Shown: one piece after another, positions 32,250-44,278 of the stretch
Numbering within the stretch: position 1 is the first letter of the stretch
Layout: every line of letters starts with the position of its first letter
Assembly (NCBI GenBank): GCA_002682825.1
Contig: NOKP01000004.1
Coordinates: 1,237,607-1,301,606, forward strand
Source: Neonectria sp. B-13
Lineage: Eukaryota > Ascomycota > Sordariomycetes > Hypocreales > Nectriaceae
Length of the DNA stretch: 64,000 nt
Reading direction: 5' to 3'
Notes under the pieces: model-generated
The model's database searches: none
The model's input: only the letters and a program-made list of their open reading frames with translations
What the model was told of the DNA's origin: nothing
Program-made: the position numbers and the translations under genes

Positions 32250-33516
32250 ATGGCCGAAATTGCGGAACTGGTCGAGACGGCGCCGGTCGCCGGCCAGGAG
32301 GACCAGCAGGACCAGGAGATGGCCCTCGCGACCACAACAAACACCAGCACTGAGGTCGCGGCGCCAACCGGAAAGAAGGTCATCAAGAAGATCGTCCGCA
32401 AGAAGAAGCGACCCGCACGAGCCCAGGTCGACCCTGACTTCATCACATCCGAGCCTCCCCCCCAAACCGGCGTCACATACAACCTGTGGTACAACAAGTG
32501 GTCCGGAGGCGACCGAGAAGACAAATATCTGTCGCAAACGAAGGCCAAGGGGCGCTGCAACATTGCCAAGGATAGCGGATACACCAGAGCTGACCAGGTC
32601 ACTGGAAGCTATTTCTGCATCGCCTTCGCGCGCGGCATCTGCTCCAAGGGCCAGGACTGTGAATACCTCCACCGCCTCCCGGGGACCTTTGACCTCTTCA
32701 ACCCCAACGTGGACTGCTTCGGTCGCGACAAGTTCTCCGACTATCGAGACGACATGGGCGGTGTCGGAAGCTTCATGCGCCAGAACAGAACTGTTTATGT
32801 GGGAAGGATACACGTCACCGATGATATCGAGGAGGTGGTGGCCCGGCACTTTGCGGAATGGGGACAGGTTGAGCGCAGTAAGTCCCGAGTCACATCCAAA
32901 TCGCCGACCCCAAGCTAACCTGATACAAGCTCGCGTTCTCAATACCCGAGGTGTGGGATTCATCACGTACACGAACGAAGCGAACGCGCAATTCGCCAAG
33001 GAAGCGATGGCCCATCAGTCTCTCGACCACGACGAGGTGCTGAACGTCAGATGGGCGACCGCCGACCCCAACCCTATGGCCCAGGCGCGAGAGGTACGCA
33101 GGATTGAGGAGCAGGCCGCCGAGGCTATCCGAAGGGCACTCCCGGCCGACTTTGTCGCCGAGATCGAAGGCAAAGACCCAGAGTCGCGAAAGCGAAGGAA
33201 GATTGAGAGCAGCTACGGTCTCGAGGGCTACGAGGCGCCAGATGAGGTCCACTTTGCCAGAGGCTCCAACGCCGTGAATCCCCTTGGGCGAGACGGCTTC
33301 GAAGTCGAGTATCAGGATCGGGTGATGATTGAGAACGGCGAGTTCAACGAGGCCCCAGCACAGACGGAGCAGCCCGAACAGGAGACCGGCGGTATCTTCT
33401 CGGGCAGCACGCTGGCAGCTCTCAACAAGGCCAAGATCTCGGTCGCATCAAAACCAAAGGCCGCGGCCTCGGCAGGGCCACTGGTTGCGTACGACAGCGA
33501 CAGCGATGATGAATAG
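32250..33516 (+). CDS. cwc2: Pre-mRNA splicing factor Cwc2
   Basis: Two exons, 32250-32877 and 32930-33516, give 404 residues. It is the Prp19-complex protein that contacts U6 snRNA and helps form the spliceosome active site. Visible parts: a basic patch KKVIKKIVRKKKRPARAQ, the Torus region (TYNLWYNKWSGGDREDKY), a CCCH zinc finger C-x7-C-x5-C-x3-H in CIAFARGICSKGQDCEYLH, a connecting segment, then an RRM with RNP2 RTVYVGRIHV and RNP1 RGVGFITY interrupted by the intron. The C-terminal third is acidic and disordered (ending YDSDSDDE). The ATG at MAEIAELVE is the one preceding the conserved region; the upstream open frame is leader. Convergent with ureF, 73 bp apart. Confidence 0.95.
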
Positions 33517-33589
33517 GGGCGAGGCGTTTAGCTTTTAGGAAAACATAGACATTTATTGTACATTAATGATACCACACGGAACAGCATGA

Positions 33590-34594
33590 TCAGCTGTTGA
33601 ATATCCTCGAGTACAGGGTCTCGTGCCGCCCAATCCACAAGTCCATGACCGGCACCGTCTGCCCAGCCTCATCCACTGGCGTGGCCCATTCGCGGTCGAT
33701 CATCTCGTCAATCATGCTCTGCACGTGCTGTCCCGCCAGCACCTTCTGCGCCTGGTACGGCCCAAAGACGCTCGCCCTGACGGCCGCCGAGATGAGGGCC
33801 TTGACGTGGCTCAGCATGAAGACGTACGCCGTCTGCCGCAGACCCAGCCCGAGGATAGCGCAGATGGCCCCGAACAGCGGCGCCAGGTGCGCCGACGCCA
33901 GCGGAACGTCTTGCTTGGTCTCCGCGCGCAGCAGGGCCGCAAAGGCGCGCAGCACGCGGTCGTCGACGGCGGGCTGGCTGGTGCGGAACGAGCGCTCCCA
34001 GATGCCCAGCAGCGCGCGGCCCTGGGCGACGCTGGCGCGGCGGCCGACGGTGCAGACGATGGCGGCGTCGAGCTGGTCATCCAAGGCGGCGAGGGCGTCC
34101 GGGTCGCGGTGAGCGGCGAGCGCGAAGGGCAGCGTCGTGGATGCGAACGATGACAGCGACGACGACAGGAAGTCGGTGAAGGTGGCGGCGCGCCGGTTGT
34201 GGGCGAGGTACGACTCCAGACCGCTGCTGAAGGCGAAGGAGCCGAGCGGTAGCGCCGAGTCGGAGAGCAGCAGCAAGAAGTGGGTTGAGGCGGCGAGGTG
34301 AGGTGGTGGTGTTGGTGATGAGCTCTTTGTGCGGTGGTGATACGTGGTGTGAGACTCACGGCTGGGAGACGGCTTTGGCGGCTGCACCGTTCTCAGGCGT
34401 GCCTTGGCATCGCGCAGCCGCTGCTCCAGTTCTAAGATCTCATCTTGGATTCCATTTACACCATCTGCGCCAAGATATCGAGACGCCGAGACGCCATTCA
34501 GCTCCATGTGTTGCGATGTTAAGGTTGGGTTCACAACCAAGATAAGCCCAAGCTCCGTGCTAGAGATAAAGCCTCGTGTAAATCCGATATCCAT
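33590..34594 (-). CDS. ureF: Urease accessory protein UreF
   Basis: Single open frame of 334 residues. The UreF domain (about 105-334) begins with the typical LLLLSDSALPLGSFAFSSGLESY and continues all-helical (DFLSSSLSSFASTTLPFALAA; GLGLRQTAYVFMLSHVKALISAAVR). UreF works with UreD/UreH and UreG in loading nickel into urease in the cytosol. Residues 1-100 hold a short coiled segment (DEILELEQRLRDAKARLRTV) and a Ser/Pro/His linker. A GTGAGT sits in that linker, but no downstream AG restores the frame before the domain, so I read it through. The start could also be the second in-frame ATG at 34507 (MELNGVSAS); neither context is decisive. Confidence 0.88.
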   Translation of the reverse strand: MDIGFTRGFISSTELGLILVVNPTLTSQHMELNGVSASRYLGADGVNGIQDEILELEQRLRDAKARLRTVQPPKPSPSRESHTTYHHRTKSSSPTPPPHLAASTHFLLLLSDSALPLGSFAFSSGLESYLAHNRRAATFTDFLSSSLSSFASTTLPFALAAHRDPDALAALDDQLDAAIVCTVGRRASVAQGRALLGIWERSFRTSQPAVDDRVLRAFAALLRAETKQDVPLASAHLAPLFGAICAILGLGLRQTAYVFMLSHVKALISAAVRASVFGPYQAQKVLAGQHVQSMIDEMIDREWATPVDEAGQTVPVMDLWIGRHETLYSRIFNS

Positions 34595-34743
34595 AGGACT
34601 ATGCTAAAAGGAGACCCAACACCATGCCAATGCCAGACAAGACAATCCAGCCTCAAAGGCCGTCAGAAATAAAATACAAATTACCCTCGTCCTCCGTGTC
34701 CGATCCAACTCCTCACTCCGCACTCCGTGTCCGTGCAATTTCT

Positions 34744-36832
34744 TCATCCCAGAGCCGGTTGCTCCAATCCTCGTGGTCGCACGTTTTCCTTGTCGTGTCC
34801 CTTCTGTCTCTGCGCCCGCTTCTTCTCCATTCTCTGCTCGATCCGTGCAATGGCGGCAGCCCTGCGCTCAGGAGGGATCGTACTCTTGGATGTATTTGCC
34901 ATGAACGCACTATCGTTCATGTCTGGTCCTCCAAGGCGCGCAAAGCGATCCTGCAAAAGATCCACCTTGGCCTCGTCCTTGTCTGTTGGTCGACTACGGG
35001 CTGACCGAGCAATAGACTTGGCCAAGGATGGTAAATCGGGCGCTGTGATATCCTTAGGCTTGGTGGCCGCAGAAGTGGCACCTCCGTTCTGAATGCACTT
35101 GGTAATCTCGTCACCAAGGTAGGCTCTATTCCTAGGCGATCGAGGAACAAATGGCTGCCATCTAGGCGGGACAAGGTTCGGTCGTTCAGCCAGGGTCATC
35201 GAGATCGGCCTCGTTCCAAGGTCCGACTGGGTCATCCTGGGAATTGCGTCGTCGTGGAATTTTTCTCGTAATGTTTTGCCGCTTCCCGCGGGAGCCTCCA
35301 GCTCCATGGAATCCTCTTCGAGATCCGCCAAGTCGAAGCTTCGGCGCGCAACGCCATTTGCAGTCGGGTTTAAACCCGGGTTGGCTAGTACATCCACCTC
35401 AGTTTGAGGATGCCAGCTCTTCGGACGCAGCGCAGGTTCCGAGCCCGAGGCCTTGAGAGTCCTGACCTCCTTCTTTAGGTCCGCAATCTTGTTGTGGGCG
35501 CGTTCCAGCACTCCCTTAGTATCTTCCTCACGAGTCTTGGTGTCCCGTCGGAACGCCTCAAACTCCTTCTTGAGCTGTCGAAGCTCCTCGTCCTTCTTTC
35601 TGGATTCATCCTTTGCTTCACGGAGTTGGGTGCGTAGTTCCTGGGCTCTGCTGCCTTCCGCCGGAACATCAGCCTCCACCTTGCCTTGAGTCTCCGCCTT
35701 GGCAGCTCGTTTCTCGGCTGCTCGGAGCTGGGATTTTAGGTTTGAAACCTGATCCCGAAGCTCGCCCAGTTCCTTGACTTGATTGCGAGCCCTTCGTAGT
35801 TCCCGTTGCGTCTCAAGAAGAGTCTTCTGGGTTCGAGGTGACGTTACTAGACGTCGCTTTCGGCCCTTGGTTTCATCCTCATCCTCCCTGTCTCGCAGGA
35901 CATCCTCAAGTTGATCTTCTAGTTCCTGCACACGGGTCCGATACTGAACGGCTAGTGCAGTCTGCTTTGTAAGGGTTGAAAGCAGCTCCGGGGAGGTCTC
36001 ATCAGACCGGTCACCTCGCTTCGAGACCATCTTGGAGGCACCTTCGGCAATCTGCTTCTCCATCATGATGACCCTTTGCTGCTCCTCCTTAAGCATCTCG
36101 GCGAGCTCGTTGGCCTCGGCGTCTTTCTGTTTGGCGTAGGATTTTGCCAGTTGCTTATACTTCAGCAATTTCTCCATCTCTGCCTTGGCATCCTCGTGAT
36201 ATTTTTCGAATTCTTCCTTCCAGTACTTTCCAGACTGGGAGTGCGGTTCGTTGAGATCAACCGTGACGTCTTGGCAGACGTCCTCGTCGTCGGCCTCCTC
36301 CCAGTCGTCGTCAGACTCGTCATCCTGGCTTCGTCGCGTCGTGGGGTTCTGGGTTGCCGTCTTCGCCCGATTTTGCGAGGCCTTTTCTAGGGCCTCATTG
36401 AGGCGCGTGCGCTGATGTGTTTCCGTCGCTTTCGCAACCAGCGAGCCGCTTGTCTTCTTTCCTCCAATATCTTGTCCAAACGATACGCGCTTCCTCCGCG
36501 ACGTGCCCGTTCCCGGGGTCAGCAAGATTCCCTGGGGCCTCTGAGGTGTCTTTGAATCCTGTTCCATAGTCGTGTTTGCCTGGTCTGTTGTTGACCTCGT
36601 TGCTGCCTCCTCGCTAGGTCGAGCAGGCGTCCCAAAGATGGCGCTCTTGAAGGCTCTGGCTGCAAATACGGGTGCAGGAGTGTCGGGCTGGTCGATCTGG
36701 GTTGTATCTGCTCGGGGAGTTAGCCTCGTCTCCACGCGACAGCTTTAAACAATGAAGAATCCGGTTCGCACCTGCATCACCGGCCGCGGCTGGCGCGTCT
36801 TCGCCGCGTCGCAACATCCACCCCAGCATCAT
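34744..36832 (-). CDS. cut12: Spindle pole body-associated protein Cut12
   Basis: Two exons, complement of 36772-36832 and 34744-36707 (64-bp intron, phase 1), give 674 residues beginning MMLGWMLRRGED. The family hallmark is GILLTPGTGTSRRKRVSFG (about residues 85-105), a PP1-type motif region (RVSFG) also seen in fission yeast Cut12, which anchors regulation of Polo/PP1 at the spindle pole. After an acidic stretch (DDESDDDWEEADDED) come long coiled coils (about 185-455), a disordered linker and a basic C-terminal helix (RIEQRMEKKRAQRQKGHDK). Skipping exon 1 would leave the frame with a non-conserved start, so the spliced start is preferred. It lies 149 bp upstream of ureF on the same strand and is divergent from gcn2. 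Confidence 0.88.
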
Positions 36833-37373
36833 GGACGAAATGGGGTTGTCGCAGAATTCACTGTCCTTTCAATCGAGATTAAAGCGTCCGCCTTCGCAAT
36901 CACGGGCGATGGAGAAGCAGCATCGAGGGTTGCAATCGGGGGTTGCTGAGTTGGCAAGTGGGTGGGTGAAGGTTGATTGTTTACTTTCCCTGTTGATAGT
37001 CTACAAAGTACAACAAATAGTGGAACCCCGGTAGCTGAGGTGGGTTAAGTGTGCTGGCGCCGGGTCGGGCATCGGTGCAGCAAATCCAGCGACTAACCGT
37101 TGCGCTCCAGCGCGTCTAGCGCCCCTATTGGCCCAAACTTCAACACCACTACCGCCAGAGCTGCCGCCAGGCACCCCCCCTAGCAAGGCCCTGCGTCCCC
37201 CGCTGCAGCCGCTACTGTAGGCCTGTTCGTACAGAGGCCAGTGAACCGGTGACACCGCCTTTCAGCCTTTCAGGTCAGACAAGCTCAGTCAGAGCCTCAG
37301 AGCCTATAAACTACCCCGCCATCGCCAGCGACGTCACATCACGAATCTTTCACCCACTTGCCTGGCACCCTGG

Positions 37374-37400
37374 ATGTCAACACCAACCCTTCACCAATAA
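37374..37400 (+). promoter_or_regulatory. uORF 1 in the gcn2 leader (8 codons)
   Basis: ATG at 37374 followed by seven sense codons and TAA. The context (CTGG-ATGT, no purine at -3) is weak, so leaky scanning is expected. Present only if transcription starts upstream of 37374. Confidence 0.45.
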
Positions 37401-37418
37401 TTCGATATCACTGCCACC

Positions 37419-37436
37419 ATGGCTTCTTCCCTGTAG
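37419..37436 (+). promoter_or_regulatory. uORF 2 in the gcn2 leader (5 codons)
   Basis: ATG at 37419 in the context GCCACCATGG, the strongest initiation context in the leader, then four sense codons and TAG (MASSL). It ends 46 nt before the gcn2 ATG at 37483. Such a short gap would limit reinitiation and should hold Gcn2 synthesis low unless scanning bypasses it. Confidence 0.55.
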
Positions 37437-37482
37437 AGCGTCGCGGCCTAGGCTGTGACACTTACTTCAGTCTCCCGCAATC

Positions 37483-40400
37483 ATGGCGTGGAACACATCT
37501 GGGGTTTGGAAGACGCCCTTAAATCCCCAGAAGAACGATGAGTCAAGCTTCCCGGGCCTCCAACCCGCCCCGAGCCCGGAGGTCAACACCAAGATCGAAT
37601 ACCATGAGCTTCAGCAGAATGAACTTTTGGCCCTAGAGGCCATTTATGGCGAGGACTTCGTCATGCATACAGGGGCCCACAGCGCCTGGAAGGTAGAGCA
37701 TCCCTTGTCGCCCTGTCTCGTCGCTTTCGTCCCATCCGGAAGCTCATGATGCGTAGAGAACAGAACCGTCCTTCGATATCCGAATAAAAGCCTCGAGCGA
37801 TGAGGACTTCGCCGTCACCATAGGCTTTACCATGACTGCGACGTACCCGAAGACCCCACCTGTTCTTGTAATGAAGGACGTTGACCTTAGGGAGGTTACC
37901 CAGTTCAAGCTACAAAAGTTCATTGAAACCCAACCCAAGGCCTTCGCCCAGGATGCAGAGGAAATGATCGACAAGATTGTCGAAGGAATTCGGGACATCC
38001 TCGAGGACGCTGCGCAAGCCAAGGCGAACGGAAAGCATCTCCCTTCTCTCGAGGAAGAGCGAGAGCGACACGAAGCCTCCTTAGCGAAGCGGGCACAAGA
38101 GGAGAAGAAGGTGGCAGAGCAGAAGAAGATTGAAGAGACAAAGGAAGAGGAACGAGTCATTGCGGAAATGCTTCAACAGCAGATCGAACGACAACGCCAA
38201 AAGGGCAAGGAGTCTAAGCGACGCCCAAATGGGAGCCAACCCCAGCAGCCGACGGCCAGCACCAGCAACGATACCGAAGTCATAGAATTCGATCAGTTCT
38301 GCAATACCACCGATAAATCAGGCGACGCCATTACCTTCAAGTCTGTTGCCGGGAAGTGCGATCCGCGTGAGGGTCCCTTCTCGACTGTGTATACAGTTCG
38401 GCCGGTTCTCACCAACGGCCAAGCCAGCTTGACGCTAGGGCTCAAGGAAGCTGTTCTGCGCTCCAATGGTAAGGACTCTAAGGAGTTCAAGAAGCAGCTA
38501 CAGAGCGTCGAGTCACGCCTACAAGATCTCAAGACTGTGAAGCGAGTACAGCATCGTCACCTTGTCGAGATCCTAGACTTCAAAGTTCAGAGCGGGCTTG
38601 TCAGCGACCCAACGGTCCCCAATACCTGGACAGTTAGTGTCATGACTCCTCTGGCTGAAAAGGGGTCTTTAGAAGAGCTCTTGGAGCTTGCGGGTCACAT
38701 TGAGGTTGGCAAGGTGCGGTCTTGGACACGGGACTTGCTAGATGCCCTCAGCTTCCTCCACAACAAGAACATAGCTCATCAAGATATCCATCCTGGGAAC
38801 ATCTTGCTCTTCCGTGAGGCTACGGGTGAAATTGTCCCCAAGATATCTGATTTCTGGTACCAGAGGGAAATTCACACCATCAGCGCACATAAGCAAGGCC
38901 TCCCAGGCTTGAATACTGCCAAGTCTGCATATTGGCTGCCTCCCGAGATTGCTGGTGCATCAAAGCCTCAGTACAACTCCAAGACGGATATATGGGACTT
39001 CGGTGTCGTCTTTGTACAGATGATTTTTGGCCTTGATGTTCTGCGCACCTATTCCTCGCCGAAGAATCTGATGGAGTCATTCACGCTATCGCACTCGTTG
39101 CAGGAGCTCGTTAGTAGGTTCTTCAAAGAGGATAAGCAGAAGAGACCTCGCGCCTTTGAGCTTGGCTCCAGCGAGTTCCTGGCTACTGACGCACCTGTGC
39201 TCTTTGATGATGCATCTGCTATCTTGTCGAGCAGTCCGTCCATGTCTTCCTTGCAGGTGCTCCCACAAAGGCTGCGACGCGATTCAGCTACCAGAGGCCA
39301 CACCATGTCCCGTTACACTGAAGACTTTGTCGAAGAAGGCCGACTTGGAAAGGGAGGCTTCGGAGAGGTGGTCAAGGCAAGGAAAAAGCTGGACGGTCAA
39401 ATTTACGCCATCAAAAAGATTACGCAACGCTCGCAAGCCAGCCTCACAGAAATCCTGAAGGAGGTCCGGTTGCTGTCTCAGCTCAGCCATCCAGCCGTCG
39501 TTCGGTATTACAACACATGGGTTGAAGAAATCCCAGACCTGACGGACACAGAGGATGACACCTCAACTGACTACTTCACCGAAGACACCCGGGAGACTGG
39601 ATCAGCCGGCATTGACATCCAATTTGCTACCAGCACTGGAGGCCTGGATTTCATGTCCTCGAATGCCCATGTGGAATTCGAATATGACGACTCGGATGAG
39701 GAAGATGAGGACGAGGACGATGAGACCGAAGATGATGAGTCGTCTGATGTTGACGATGCGGCTGCCGGCCGCGCCCTTTCCCCTGAAAAGGAAAGACATG
39801 GTGCAGTTCAGCGCCGTCTTAAATACCAACGGTCCTATCGAACAATTCTTTACATCTCGATGGAGTATTGTGAAAAGCGGGTAAGTTGGCTTTGCCTTTC
39901 ATGTTGGATGAATACAATTTACCAAGTACTGACGAGTGTCTCAGACCCTGCGAGATCTAATTGCACGAGGCTTGCATAAGAATACAGCAGAGATATGGCG
40001 ACTGTTCCGCCAGATTCTGGAGGGCATGGCCCACATTCACGGACTGAGCATCGTCCATCGTGACTTGAAACCGGAGAACATCTTTATCAGCAGCAGTTCT
40101 GATGGGGCGGACAACGTCAAGATAGGAGACTTTGGTCTCGCCACCAGTGGCCAGTTCTCGGTAGACAGAGCCGGCGGTAATACTCTTGAGACGGACGACA
40201 TGACGAGAAGTATCGGCACTGCATACTATTCTGCTCCCGAAGTGAGATCTGCTGTCAACGGCATGTACAGCACGAAAGTCGATGTGAGTTTTGTAGTTCC
40301 GGTGACTATTGCCGTGCTGACTTTCGTGATCAGATGTACTCTCTCGGCATAATTTTCTTTGAAATGTGCTATATCCCAATGATGGGCATGCATAAGGCCG

Positions 40401-42614
40401 ATGTTCTTGGGCAACTCCGACGGCCAGACCCAGTGCTTCCGTCTGATTTCAAGCCAGCCGACAAGGCCCAAACAGAGATCACCCTCTCTCTGGTAAACCA
40501 CAACCCCAAAGAGAGGCCATCAAGCCTAGAACTTCTCAAGAGTGGAAAATTGCCGGTTCAGATGGAGAGCGAGACTATCCGGCGCACTCTGGCTGGCCTA
40601 GCGGACCCTAGCTCGCCTTATTACCGCAAGATGCTATCTACCCTCTTTGCAAAGCCAATGGAGCCAACAAAGAACTTTGCATGGGACATGTTCTCAGCTA
40701 GTCCAATGCCTACTGAGCTATTGAATCAGGGCATCGTCAAGAGGGCGCTCGTCTCGATCTTTCGTCACCACGGGGCTCTTGAGTGCCCCAGAAACCCCAT
40801 TTACCCCCGGTCGTCCCATTACGGAGATAACGTGGTACAGCTGTTAGATCAGAATGGATCAGTGCTTCAGCTCCCATATGACTTAACGATGGGAAATGCT
40901 AGGATGATGTCGAAGCAGGCCACCGGGCCCGTCATGGAGAGGAGCTTCACTTTCGGCAGCGTCTTCCGGGACAAGCTGGATACGGGTCAGCCTCAAATGT
41001 TTGGGGAGGTTGACTTTGACATCGTTACCAGCGATACCTTGGATCTGGCGCTGAAGGAAGCCGAAGTACTCAAGGTGATGGACGAGATCATCCACACATT
41101 TCCATCCTTATCCTCATCGGCGATGTGCTTCCATCTCGGGCATTCGGATCTACTTCAGCTCATTTTCGAACACTGCGGTATTGAACCAGCCTGCAGGCGC
41201 GCCACTGCAGATGTCCTGAGTAAGCTGAATATCCAAAAACACACCTGGCAGAAGATCCGCATCGAGTTGCGGTCTTCGGCGGTTGGGGTCTCGGCAACTA
41301 GCGTTGATGAGCTGCAGCGATTTGACTTCCGAGGTTTGTGACCTATACTTGGCCTGAAGAGTCATCTATCCAGCCTTTTCTATTGGACTTCCACTGACGA
41401 TAGAATAGACACTCCCAACAAGACCTTTTCGAAGCTAAAGACGATATTCGAGGGGAGTGATATGTATCAGCGCGCATCGCCGACGATAGCTCATCTCAAG
41501 GAGGTTGCAGAGTACACCAAACGGATGGGTGTCGGCACCAAGATCTACGTCAATCCCCTAAACAGCATCAAGGAAGGGTTCTACACGGGAGGTATCCTCT
41601 TCTCGTGTCTATACGACAAGAAGGTTAAAGACGTATTCGCTGCCGGTGGTCGGTATGACCACCTTATCAAGGAGCAACGTCCCAAGATGGGAGGGCAGTT
41701 TAGCGAGAGGCATGCAGTTGGATTTAGTCTTGCGTGGGAGCGGCTGGCCAGAGTGCCTAAGTCTGGTGGGAAGTCGTTTCTCAGGAGGGTAGAGGACGAA
41801 GCTAATGCGATCTTCAATGCTCGACGAGTAAGTCCTTGCCGAACCCATTAATTACTCACGTAGAGAACAGCAGCTGACTTGATGGTCAAAGTGCGATGTA
41901 TTGGTTGCGAGCTTCGACACAGCGCTTTTGAGATCCGCTGGACTGGAGTTGCTGCAGTTACTTTGGTCTCACGACATCAGCGCCGAGATGGCCAAGGATG
42001 CGAGATCCCCGGAAGACCTCCTGTCGAAGCACCGCGATGAGGTTTACTCGTGGATCATCATTATCAAGCAGGACTCGATCCTAAAGGTCAAGACCATGGG
42101 GAGGAAGGACGTTCAGGATGTGGATATCCCGACTACGCAGCTATTCTCATGGCTCCGGGGCGAAATCAGAGAACGCGATTCCAGGACCATGGCTAAACTC
42201 CGAGGCATCACTTCGCAGGCCGAAGCTGGCAGCTCGAGCGACAAGGACCCGGAACAAGATGTGCGAGTGCTCATCGCTCAGACGCGGAGCAAGAAGTTCA
42301 ACCGGCGGACCGTGGTAGAACAAGCTCAAAGCAGCGCAGGAAGCTTGGTACGGTCGTTCCTGGACGGCCCGATCCTCGCCATTGAGACGACGGACCAGGT
42401 AATGGAATTGATACGGGACACGTCCTTGTCAGAACCCGACAGTTGGCGGCAGGTCGAGCATGCGGTGACGACATCTGAGAAGAAGTACGTGCGCGAGATA
42501 CAGGACCAGCTGGATACATGGCGGTGCAAGCACGAGAGAAAGGGCGGCTCGCGACACTCGTTCCTGTACAACTTCCGATCTGGTACCTGTATCTACTACG
42601 ATTTAGGAGCGTGA
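37483..42614 (+). CDS. gcn2: eIF2-alpha kinase Gcn2
   Basis: Six exons, 37483-37692, 37757-39880, 39945-40283, 40334-41333, 41409-41827 and 41892-42614, give 1604 residues. Domains in order: RWD (about 25-145, YHELQQNELLALEAIYGEDF), which binds Gcn1; a charged coiled segment; a pseudokinase (about 240-500) with degenerate HQDIHPGNILL and SDFW; then the active kinase (about 590-980). The kinase has GRLGKGGFGEVVKA, AIKKI, a long acidic insert (about 685-735), HRDLKPENIF near 816 and GDFGLA near 840. A HisRS-like domain that senses uncharged tRNA follows (about 1000-1440), then a C-terminal ribosome-binding/dimerisation domain. The protein phosphorylates eIF2-alpha on amino-acid starvation and triggers cross-pathway control (CPC3 in Neurospora). 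All five introns preserve frame. Confidence 0.97.
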
Positions 42615-44278
42615 GCGTATTAACTCAGGCTCAAGTAGAGGAATATCTGAAATCAGAACGTTGTAGACAGAGAGGTAGTTCACGTTGTTCATAGATGAGA
42701 CCTGGTTTTAGCTACATTGGACAATGAAAGTCTCGCAGATACGATACCCTGAAATATTTCTTTTTCAGTTGATCTCACAATAGTGTGGCTCGTATTGAGT
42801 CATGTCAGGCGCTAGATAAATTTGATGATACGAATTTAGGGATGATAGAAGATGATATGAATCACCGCAGGGTGGCATAAGACTAGATGGGTGTAATATT
42901 ACTCACGACTCCAAATCTCACTGCAGCCTTGGACTAAGGCAGTCCCGCTTTCAGCTATGAGGGCTGGCGATGTTGAGGGACTGGGACTGGGTTTCACGCC
43001 AAATTCTACAGGGTAGTGGAATTAATTTGTACACCTCGGTCGGAGCCTGAGACAAGGGGAGGCCTGGTTGGACGGAAGACCTCGTCACAAGGCCAAGGCT
43101 GAAAAAATAAATAAAAAAGATGCAAACGACAGATCCTTGAGGGAAAGTCAAAAACACCAAAGGCTTTTCCCGTCCATGACGATCTTTGGCAACTCCGAAC
43201 TCGGGGGATGAACTTGGAGGCTGGTGCGTATCGACGTGGAGCCGGGTGGTGTCGGACGGGCCGGGAGAGTGGGCGGCGATGGTGGGCAGGTGGGCCAAGG
43301 GACCCCTCCTTCCCATTCGCAGGCCCATCGACGCAGTACTTACTTAGTACTAAGTAGTTGGTACCTTTTGTGATGTAATGCGTGGTCATGGTTGAGCGAG
43401 CCGTCGGTCATCATCAGGTGGAGGAAGGCACGAGGCGATATTCGTACTTGGTCTGACTGCCATGGCAGGAGCGGAGGGCGGTGGTGACCTCCCCGTCGCT
43501 CAGGTGGTCTCAGGTGTAGTAATTAGGTGTTGGCACAATAAGAGCACGGAGGACGTACCAGGGCAATGAGCGCTCTATTGTAAGGCATTTGGGCATGTAA
43601 TGTTAGTACTGTCTAGCGGCCAGCCACCAGCCGCCTGATCGGGTGTCGGGTTTCAGGCGCCAGCCAGCCGGTAAATAGTGGAATGCCTTGGTGACTGATT
43701 ACTTGAATGGGAGAGACGGCGTGGCCGAGTGACTCCCGTTCATGCCTTCGTTCGTCCCGGGGGCACCTCAGAGACATGACAATTAGTACCTCCGGTACCT
43801 GATAAAGCCGGAAACCTTCCCCTTCCCCTTCTCATTCCCCTTCGCCTTCGCCTTCCCCTTCCTTCCTTTTCTCCTTGCCAACCAACAAAAGTCCGAACGA
43901 GTGAATTTCCTTTCTTTCTTTCTTCCTCGCTTCCTCACTCTTTTTTCTCTCTCTCGACACCTCCCTCCTCCCGTCTCCATCGTGGCCTGACTCGACCAAC
44001 GAACAACCGACCGACTGACCAACGAATCCGCGGTAGCCCGCTGTTCGCCGCCGCCGCCCGCCAAACGCCGTCGCTCTTCGACCGCCTTTCCCCTTCCCGC
44101 CCGCTTACCGACCGACCGGCCTGACCTGACTTGACTCAACCTGACCGATCCATCTGTCGTCGGCCTGCGTTGGGCTCCTTTTCCCACTCCATCAACACCA
44201 TCCCACACTCCCTCTCGTCCTCTTTCGCTCGCTGCGAACCAAACGAGAAGCCATCCGTCGCCCCGCACGTATCTCACC
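42615..44278. other. Intergenic, with pyrimidine-rich promoter/leader of the E2 gene
   Basis: gcn2 3' flank, then an unremarkable stretch. From about 43800 to 44270 the plus strand is strongly C/T-rich (CCTTCCCCTTCCCC words), typical of highly expressed fungal promoters and leaders. A tRNA-like A-box word at 43724 has no matching B box. No gene supported. Confidence 0.55.

Larger units (their letters stand above)
36833..37482. other. Divergent promoter of cut12 and gcn2, with gcn2 leader
   Basis: 650 bp between the two start codons. The last 110 bp contain two complete short uORFs (separate entries). No further gene. Confidence 0.6.

Noticed and set aside
34300..34365. Intron in ureF starting at GTGAGT in the linker
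   Set aside because: No following AG before the conserved domain restores phase; the frame reads through without a stop.
43715..43770. Possible tRNA gene (GGCGTGGCCGAGTG A-box word)
   Set aside because: The A-box-like word is good, but the nearest GTTCG word is only about 25 bp away, too close for a B box, and no acceptor stem pairs.
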